This document shows, in pieces, positions 1 through 5,152 of a DNA stretch of 6,371 bases (the stretch's first letter is position 1; every line of letters starts with the position of its first letter). Under the pieces are notes generated by a model. The model was given only the letters and a program-made list of their open reading frames with translations. It had not been told where the DNA came from and made no database searches. Source of the stretch: Victivallales bacterium (GTDB lineage: Bacteria; Verrucomicrobiota; Lentisphaeria; Oligosphaerales; Lenti-02). The position numbers and the translations under genes were made by a program. The stretch lies in contig JABGQJ010000455.1 of assembly GCA_018648945.1 (NCBI GenBank), positions 1 to 6,371 on the forward strand. Reading direction: 5' to 3'.

Positions 1-533
1 ACTTCCCCTCCCCTGCAAGCCAAGGCCATATGGCGCACATCGCAGTTCGTGCCCTGGTTTAAGTCCACGACGCCCTGCAGGTAGCGCGCCGAGTAAGCGT
101 CGGCCTCCAACGCGACGACACAGCCCTGCGGCCCCACCGCTTCGCCAGCCAGCAGGGAGTAGTCGCCCGGACATGCCCCCGCATCGACCACCAAGTCCCC
201 CTCGCACAACTCGGGGCCACAGAAATAGCTCTCCACCTCCAGCCCCACGTACCACACGAATGCCCAGGGGGAAGTGATCTGATCCGGGTGCAGTGTGGCA
301 TCGTAGTAGGCTGGCAGGACAAGCTCGCGACCTGCAAACCGGCCCCGGTCGAAGCACAGCCGGAACCGGTTCCGGAAAAGCTGGTAGCGGATGGTGAAGG
401 GCAGCCTCTCGCGCGTGACCTGATGCCGGTTGATCTTGCCCGTCAGCACATAGAACCACAGCCGCAGCCTGCCTTTGAGAGCCCCTTCTGGGAACAGCCG
501 GGAAAGCGCATGGAACAATGCTGATTTGCTCAA
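1..533 (-). CDS. FkbM-family SAM-dependent methyltransferase (C-terminus beyond left edge)
   Basis: The first 177 residues of a class I methyltransferase are visible. A roughly 110-residue N-terminal region, basic and aromatic, precedes the Rossmann core. Motif I reads GDLVVDAGACPGDYSLL (about residues 112-128), matching the 'vvDvGAniGyys' glycine-rich SAM-binding loop of the FkbM family. It is followed by CVVALEAD (138-145), whose acidic residues E143/D145 would hold the SAM ribose, and then by the 'yL...v.lN' helix (151-159) typical of FkbM proteins. Members usually O-methylate sugars, glycolipids or secondary metabolites; the acceptor here is unknown. The start is TTG at 533: an in-frame TGA lies six codons upstream, no ATG occurs in frame until residue 169, and AGGAG sits 7 nt before the TTG. 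The gene lies 115 nt downstream of the radical SAM gene on the same strand and is probably co-transcribed with it. It is truncated only by the window edge. The family call is firm; the biological role is not. Confidence 0.85.
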   Translation of the reverse strand, partial: MSKSALFHALSRLFPEGALKGRLRLWFYVLTGKINRHQVTRERLPFTIRYQLFRNRFRLCFDRGRFAGRELVLPAYYDATLHPDQITSPWAFVWYVGLEVESYFCGPELCEGDLVVDAGACPGDYSLLAGEAVGPQGCVVALEADAYSARYLQGVVDLNQGTNCDVRHMALACRGGE

Positions 534-540
534 CTCACAG

Positions 541-545
541 CTCCT
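541..545 (-). promoter_or_regulatory. Ribosome binding site that fixes the TTG start
   Basis: On the minus strand AGGAG lies 7 nt before the TTG codon at 533. It matters because the methyltransferase has no ATG or GTG start near its N-terminus and a stop codon closes the frame just upstream, so this site is the main support for a TTG initiation codon. Confidence 0.6.
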
Positions 546-648
546 GATTCAGGTCCTGTGCCAACGAGGAGGGACATCCGTGCCATGGGCAACTCGCTGC
601 GGCAAGCCCCATGCCAACTCCGGGAACGTACTCTGAGGCCACTCCAGA

Positions 649-2112
649 TCAACCCGAATCAGTTGCCTTCTGCCCTTTGCCAATAGGCTGCTGCTCTCTC
701 GCCGTCCGCTGCGCATCAGCCAACGGCACACTGGCCGACGCCCCGCCCTTCTTGTTCGTCACCTTGGCCAGGATGGCCTCCAGCAGTGGCGTCATGGCCC
801 TCAGCTTCCGAGCCTGGATGATCAGGTTCCAGACCGGCTCGAACTTCTTCCAGCCACTGGTGTAGAAGAAGTGCTTCAGTTGATGTTTGAGACTGCCATG
901 GGATAGGCTGGAGCGGAGGATGGCCGACCAACGGTAGAACTCGCGGTAGGCGTACCGGTAGCCGCTCTCCAGCTCTTCCTGGCCCATGCCGACAGGCGAG
1001 AACGTCACATGCCGGGTGTCGTACAGATTCCAGTCATCGGTCAGCATCCGGCCTGCTTCGGTCATCTTCCGGTGGAACCGCGTGCCCGGATACGGCGTGG
1101 CGATGTGGAAGGTCGCCGTCGTGATCCCCATCTCGACTGACCAATCGACCGTCCGCTTGAACACGTCGTTGGTGTCACCATCCAGACCAAAGACGAAGCT
1201 GCCATTGATCATCACCCCGAGATCGTGCAGCCTCTCAATCGCCGCTTGGTAGTCGCGGTTCAGGTTGTGCGTCTTGTTACTCGCCGCCAGATTCGCGGGA
1301 TTCAGGGTCTCGAACCCGACGAAGATGCTCCTGAGACCGGCATCAGCCGCTCGCTCGACCAGATCCCCTCTGAGGATCGAGTCCACCGTGGCGGCGCCCT
1401 GGAAGATGCGCCCCATGCACTCCATCTCCATGAACAGGTCGCGGGCAAATCCTGGGTTGCCAAACAGGTGGTCGTCGAGGAAGTAGAGGTGCCGTCCCGG
1501 CAGACGCCCGATCTCGCCGAGAGCATCGTCCAGAGTCTGCGTGTAGGAGGATATCCCGCCGGCAAAGAATGCATCCTTGTAGCAGAAGTCGCAGTGGTGG
1601 GGACACCCCCTGGTGACCACGATCGAGTTGGGGACGAGGTATCTCTCCCGCTTGATCAGGTCTCGGCGAACGGGGGGAATGCCCACGAGCGTCCGCGTGC
1701 GGGACACATAGCGCTGGGCGGCCCGCCCGTTGCGGGAATCAGCCAGGAACCGGGGGAAGGACTCCTCGGCTGGCCCGATGAATATGGCGTCGGCATGCTT
1801 CGCTGCCTCCTCCGGCAGGGCCGAGACATGGATGCCCCCGAGAATGACGAACACGCCCCGTTGCCGGTAGTGGTCCGCGATCGTGAAGGCGCGGTACGCA
1901 TTGGTGATGTAGACCTCGATCGCGACGATGTCCGGCTCGTCGTCCAGGCTCAGCGCTTCGACGTGCTGATCCACAATCTCGGCTTCGTCGGCTGGGTCCA
2001 GATACGCCGCCAACGTCGCCAGCCCAATCGGGGGGAACAGCGAGTACTTGATCGGCCGCCAGAATGGACTCCCCGCTTCGGTGAGAGCTGGCAGTATGAA
2101 TTTGACCTTCAT
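649..2112 (-). CDS. B12-binding-domain radical SAM protein
   Basis: A 487-residue enzyme with the layout of cobalamin-dependent radical SAM proteins. Residues 1-135 form a Rossmann-like B12-binding domain: strand KVKFILPAL, the family-typical PPIGLATLAAYL (27-38), then LGGIHVSALPEEA (91-103) and the 'D.i..G.aEe.fp' signature (108-120). The radical SAM domain follows, with the 4Fe-4S ligands C170, C174 and C177 in CPHHCDFC (CX3CX2C). Downstream are FLDDHLFGNP (211-220), FVGFETLNP (264-272) and an FVFGLDGD strand (306-313), all usual in this superfamily. The last 100 or so residues are a basic helical tail. Such enzymes use SAM, the cluster and often cobalamin for radical methylation or rearrangement; the substrate of this subgroup is not established. 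The start at 2112 gives a clean domain N-terminus and has AGGAG 7 nt upstream. A longer frame reaching 2232 would add 40 low-complexity residues and is rejected. The gene is followed by a FkbM methyltransferase, suggesting a modification operon. Confidence 0.9.
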   Translation of the reverse strand: MKVKFILPALTEAGSPFWRPIKYSLFPPIGLATLAAYLDPADEAEIVDQHVEALSLDDEPDIVAIEVYITNAYRAFTIADHYRQRGVFVILGGIHVSALPEEAAKHADAIFIGPAEESFPRFLADSRNGRAAQRYVSRTRTLVGIPPVRRDLIKRERYLVPNSIVVTRGCPHHCDFCYKDAFFAGGISSYTQTLDDALGEIGRLPGRHLYFLDDHLFGNPGFARDLFMEMECMGRIFQGAATVDSILRGDLVERAADAGLRSIFVGFETLNPANLAASNKTHNLNRDYQAAIERLHDLGVMINGSFVFGLDGDTNDVFKRTVDWSVEMGITTATFHIATPYPGTRFHRKMTEAGRMLTDDWNLYDTRHVTFSPVGMGQEELESGYRYAYREFYRWSAILRSSLSHGSLKHQLKHFFYTSGWKKFEPVWNLIIQARKLRAMTPLLEAILAKVTNKKGGASASVPLADAQRTAREQQPIGKGQKATDSG

Positions 2113-2119
2113 CTCGTCT

Positions 2120-2124
2120 CTCCT
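2120..2124 (-). promoter_or_regulatory. Ribosome binding site choosing the internal ATG
   Basis: AGGAG on the minus strand, inside a purine-rich run, sits 7 nt before the ATG at 2112. It decides between this start and an in-frame upstream start near 2232 for the radical SAM gene. Confidence 0.65.
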
Positions 2125-2249
2125 CTCTCTTGGCACTCCCCTGGGATGTGACTCGGTGGTCCGACTGTGCGACTCCGTACTCGTTGATCGTTTCTGCGCT
2201 GGCCAGCTTGCCCTTTGATGTCTATCACTCATTAGGAGTGCATTTCTGG

Positions 2250-2261
2250 GGAACTGGTTCC
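2250..2261. promoter_or_regulatory. Possible operator dyad
   Basis: GGAAC and GTTCC flank a 2-nt centre, a perfect 12-nt dyad near the middle of the divergent gap. A second dyad (CACTC, 5-nt loop, GAGTG) lies 9 nt to its left. The placement suits a regulator acting on both arms, but arms of 5 bp arise often by chance and no known regulator motif is recognised. Confidence 0.2.
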
Positions 2262-2368
2262 AGGCCCCCTGCGCAAGAGCATGCCTTGCATCCGCGAAGG
2301 CTTGGCGCTAGCGTCTCTTGCCTCTGCGGAGGAGAGAACCCCCAGTCGGCAACCCCCAGGGCGACGGC

Positions 2369-5044
2369 ATGCGAAGAACACACATCTCCCGAATTGGCAG
2401 TGCGCTGTGCATGATTGCTTGGGGGGTGCTTGCCGCACCTGACGGGCCGAATATGCTGAGGAACGGGGATCTCGCCGCGCGCGGCGAGGATGGGCTGCCG
2501 AGCCAGTGGGGAGTGCACTTCGAGGGCGAAGGGGTGGAGGGCACGACCTCCTTGGTGGCGGGGCCGGACGGCAGACCGGCAATCAAGATCGAGTGCACCA
2601 AGTTCCCCACGAAGAGCAATCGCGCCTGGGTCATCTTCAAACAGGACGGCATGGTCAAGACGAAGGGTGGGCAGAAGCTGTTCATGTCCTTCTGGCTGAA
2701 GAAGGAGAAGATGGAATCCGACAACGTCACCATGGCTGTCATGCGCATCAAGCCGTGGGGGACGGTTGTGAGGGCAGATCTCCCGGTGACCGAAGCGTGG
2801 CAGGAAACCCAGCTGATTGTCCAACCGTCTGCGGTCGGGGGTGACTGTGACAGCACCCGGTTTGAGATCTACTTCATGGAGACCGGCACGCTCTATCTGT
2901 CGGACCTGCGCGTGGCCGAGACCAGCAAGAGCATGATCGTGGTCAATCCCATCCGGCAACAGATGGTGCGGGAGACAACGCTGGCGACCGAGAAGAACAT
3001 CATCCGCAACAGCAGTTTCGAGGCCGGCACCAGTGGCTGGGGCACCAGCTCCTTCGACTATGGCTTGGTGAAGGCCGACCGGACCGCAGCCCATCACGGC
3101 AGATCCTCCGGTCTGGTCGAGCTGAGCCGGGAGGTCTTGCCCAGCGGCTACAAGGACTATCCCAAGGCTGCCAAGATCGACTTCAAGACGGTGCGGACCG
3201 TGACCAAGGGTTGGCTCCGGTTCGAGGAAGGGCAAACGTATACCCTCTCGGTCTTCCTGAAATCCGACAAGCCGGGTCGGGAGGCCAAGATCGAGGTCTA
3301 CTTCATGACCGGGGAGTCGAAGGCCAAGGCCGTCAGCGTGGGGGATGCCTGGCAGCGGCAGATCCTGACCTTCGAGGCACCCGACATATTCGGCTTTGTG
3401 GGAGTCAGCGCGGCGACCGAGGATGGGCCAGCCAAGCTCTGGATCGATGGCGTGCAGTTGGAGCGGGGAGCGCAGGCCACGGCCTACGCCTCCAGATATC
3501 CCGTTGAGTTGGCCTTGCGCACCAAGCGACCGGCGGGAGTCCACTATACGGGGGAACAGGTTGTCCTGGAGCTCGACAGCTGGTCTCGGGGGCCTGGGAA
3601 CCGGGCTGAGGTCGAGCTGAGCGTCACCGATTTCCGGGGCAAGGAAGTCCATCGAGAGACCTTGGCGCTAACGGGAGATGCCGCCCCAGCCACATGGCGA
3701 GTGCCAGTGACTGGCAATGGCCACTATGTGGTGTCGGCCGCCGTCAAGGGCGAGGGATTTGCGTACCGCATGGAACTGCCCTTCGTGATCATCTACCCGT
3801 ATGCCAAGACCCACGGCAACCGAGACGCGCGCTTCGGCACCAACCATCCCTACTACACCGATCTCCTACAAACCATGGCGCAGGACGCCGGGGTCTTCTG
3901 GGTGCGCGACTGGACGCTCAAGTGGGACAACGTGGAGCCCGAGAAGGGCGTCTGGGATTTCAGCGGCCCGGACCTTTTCTTCGGGCGGGCCCGGCGGCTG
4001 AACCTGCGCGTGCAGGCCATCCTGCCCGATCCCTCCGCCAGTTGGGCCAGCTCGGGCCCGCCCGAGGCGCGCGGCAAACGACTCGGCGATGCCTACGAGG
4101 ATCTCTGGCATCTGCCCAAGGACATGGCGGACTACCGTCGCTATGCCCGCGAGTGCATCACGCGCTACCGGGACGTCACGACCGCCTGGGAGGTACTCAA
4201 CGAACCCTTCGCTCACAAGTGCCGGAATTGGCTTGTGGGGGAGAAGTACGAGCAGTTCCTCACGGCGGTGAAGGAGGAGGCGGCCAAGGTGGACCCGGCC
4301 CTCAAGATCATGCGCTGCGGCCTGCACTATCTCGACAAGACCGAAGAGCCAAACGCCCGGGCCGCGCGGCTGGCGGATATCCTGAGCGAGCACGTCTATC
4401 CGCGCTACCACAACACCCTGACCTTCCTCGGGCACGCCAAGAGAATCACCGATTTCCAGGCCGCTCACAATGCCAAGAAGGACATCTGGTTCACGGAGTA
4501 TGGCATGTACTCCAATGACCGTCCCAGCGTCATGTACGGCATGTCCAGCAATTACCTGACCTATGGCGACGAGAGAACCGCTGCGGCCTACAACCTGAAG
4601 TACCTGGCCATTCTCTTCAGCCACGGCACCAGCAAGGTCTTCTTCCATCAGCGCACCTGGCCACTGGGGCTGAACAAGAGATCCCACCGCATTCATTTCG
4701 AGATGCTGTTCGACTACGGCCCCACCCCCCACAAGTTCTTCGTGGCGACCAATGCCATGGCCTGGCTGCTGCCTCCCGGCACGAAACCCGGAGTGCCCGT
4801 CACCGAGACAGGACCTCTGTTCGCCTACGGCTTCGAGAGGCCGAACGACCGGGCGCTTCTCGCCTGGACAGACGGCGCGGAGGTCGCGTTGAGCCGGGAT
4901 CTGCTGGAGCGCATGCAGGGGGTAGCCGCGTACGACATGATGGGCGGCAGACTCGACCAACTCGCCGCCTTTGGCGACGACCCCGTGTATCTCATCGGCA
5001 GCCCGGCCCGCATCAAGGCTCTGGAGAAGCTCCTGCAACCTTGA
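2369..5044 (+). CDS. Secreted multimodular clan GH-A glycoside hydrolase with carbohydrate-binding-like modules
   Basis: A predicted exported 891-residue glycosidase. Residues 1-23 look like a Sec signal peptide (basic MRRTHISR, then a hydrophobic stretch ending GVLAA). Residues 27-185 and 208-377 are two jelly-roll modules of the CBM4/9-like type: each opens with an asparagine-rich motif (NMLRNGDL; IIRNSSFEAG) and the second ends in LWIDGVQLERG. Residues 379-476 form an Ig-like module. The (beta/alpha)8 domain spans about 478-800: FWVRDWTLKWDNVEPEKGVWDF (510-531), acid/base E612 in WEVLNEP, H675 in SEHVYP, and nucleophile E710 in WFTEYG. A C-terminal beta domain (810-880) ends with the 'PVYLIG' strand. 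The two catalytic glutamates indicate a retaining mechanism. The family cannot be fixed by eye; GH39-like or an unclassified GH-A group is most likely, so the substrate (a plant or algal beta-glycan is a guess) is open. ATG 2369 was chosen for its signal peptide and AGGG 7 nt upstream; TTG 2318 is the longer alternative. Confidence 0.85.
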   Translation: MRRTHISRIGSALCMIAWGVLAAPDGPNMLRNGDLAARGEDGLPSQWGVHFEGEGVEGTTSLVAGPDGRPAIKIECTKFPTKSNRAWVIFKQDGMVKTKGGQKLFMSFWLKKEKMESDNVTMAVMRIKPWGTVVRADLPVTEAWQETQLIVQPSAVGGDCDSTRFEIYFMETGTLYLSDLRVAETSKSMIVVNPIRQQMVRETTLATEKNIIRNSSFEAGTSGWGTSSFDYGLVKADRTAAHHGRSSGLVELSREVLPSGYKDYPKAAKIDFKTVRTVTKGWLRFEEGQTYTLSVFLKSDKPGREAKIEVYFMTGESKAKAVSVGDAWQRQILTFEAPDIFGFVGVSAATEDGPAKLWIDGVQLERGAQATAYASRYPVELALRTKRPAGVHYTGEQVVLELDSWSRGPGNRAEVELSVTDFRGKEVHRETLALTGDAAPATWRVPVTGNGHYVVSAAVKGEGFAYRMELPFVIIYPYAKTHGNRDARFGTNHPYYTDLLQTMAQDAGVFWVRDWTLKWDNVEPEKGVWDFSGPDLFFGRARRLNLRVQAILPDPSASWASSGPPEARGKRLGDAYEDLWHLPKDMADYRRYARECITRYRDVTTAWEVLNEPFAHKCRNWLVGEKYEQFLTAVKEEAAKVDPALKIMRCGLHYLDKTEEPNARAARLADILSEHVYPRYHNTLTFLGHAKRITDFQAAHNAKKDIWFTEYGMYSNDRPSVMYGMSSNYLTYGDERTAAAYNLKYLAILFSHGTSKVFFHQRTWPLGLNKRSHRIHFEMLFDYGPTPHKFFVATNAMAWLLPPGTKPGVPVTETGPLFAYGFERPNDRALLAWTDGAEVALSRDLLERMQGVAAYDMMGGRLDQLAAFGDDPVYLIGSPARIKALEKLLQP

Positions 5045-5152
5045 CGAGATGCTGCTCTTGCCGGGGCGACGGGTGATTGACCAATTCCTTGGAACCGCGG
5101 CGCGTTGTACTCTCCAAGTGCAACCAAGGAAGCCCCATAGGGGAGAGATCAC
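5045..5152 (+). other. Glycosidase-serpin intergenic region with inverted repeats
   Basis: This 108-nt spacer has no gene. It contains an 8-bp inverted repeat, TTCCTTGG (5085-5092) with CCAAGGAA (5124-5131), separated by 31 nt, followed by a short hairpin overlapping the serpin ribosome binding site. No run of T follows any stem, so a standard Rho-independent terminator is not supported. Read-through from the glycosidase gene into the serpin gene is possible. A TTGACC at 5077-5082 lacks a -10 box at normal spacing. Confidence 0.4.
5133..5145 (+). promoter_or_regulatory. Serpin ribosome binding site within a small hairpin
   Basis: AGGGGAG (5139-5145) lies 7 nt before the serpin ATG at 5153 and is a good ribosome binding site. 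Its GGGG (5140-5143) can pair with CCCC (5133-5136) over a 3-nt loop, which would partly hide it. Four G-C pairs are only modestly stable, so any translational effect is speculative; the ribosome binding site itself is well supported. Confidence 0.5.

Larger units (their letters stand above)
2113..2368. other. Divergent intergenic region with clustered dyads
   Basis: This 256-nt gap lies between the radical SAM gene (leftward) and the glycosidase gene (rightward), so promoters for both arms should be here. I found no convincing -35/-10 pair on either strand. Small dyads occur: CACTC/GAGTG (2226-2240), GGAAC-TG-GTTCC (2250-2261), GCCTT/AAGGC (2283-2301), the 8-bp palindrome CGCTAGCG (2306-2313) and CCTC/GAGG (2321-2332). 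A GGAGG at 2328-2332 resembles a ribosome binding site but is 36 nt from the nearest usable ATG. No RNA gene or small protein gene is evident. Confidence 0.5.

Noticed and set aside
581..615. Hairpins (TGCC-ATG-GGCA and GGCA/TGCC) between the radical SAM and methyltransferase genes as a terminator
   Set aside because: The stems are only 4 bp and no T-rich tract follows on the minus strand; co-transcription remains the simpler reading.
1953..1970. DQHVEA (residues 48-53 of the radical SAM protein), resembling the DxHxxG cobalamin-ligand motif
   Set aside because: The motif should follow the first beta strand of the B12 fold, but this stretch follows the second strand, and the glycine is alanine. 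Many B12 radical SAM enzymes lack the histidine ligand, so this looks coincidental.
1225..2151. Plus-strand open frame opposite the radical SAM gene
   Set aside because: The minus strand has the CX3CX2C cluster motif, a full domain order and a good ribosome binding site; the plus frame has none of these.
2369..2440. Lipoprotein signal for the glycosidase (cysteine at residue 14, in SALC)
   Set aside because: The residue before the cysteine is Leu, not Gly/Ala/Ser, and the cysteine lies inside the hydrophobic core rather than at its end. An ordinary Sec signal ending near GVLAA fits better.
2225..3652. Long open frame on the minus strand opposite the 5' half of the glycosidase gene
   Set aside because: It is codon-for-codon antisense to a gene with clear modules and a signal peptide. 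Its translation is low-complexity (rich in H, P, L, G, D) with no recognisable motif, as expected for GC-rich shadow frames.
3694..4518. Plus-strand open frame shifted within the glycosidase gene
   Set aside because: It is an out-of-frame shadow; the overlapping frame carries the WEVLNEP and WFTEYG motifs without interruption.
5077..5110. TTGACC followed by TTGTAC as a promoter for the serpin gene
   Set aside because: The spacing is 22 nt rather than about 17 and the -10 candidate matches the consensus poorly.
3866..5152. Long minus-strand open frame opposite the glycosidase catalytic domain
   Set aside because: It is antisense to the barrel carrying E612 and E710. Its translation shows no family motif and only G/V/A/R-rich composition.
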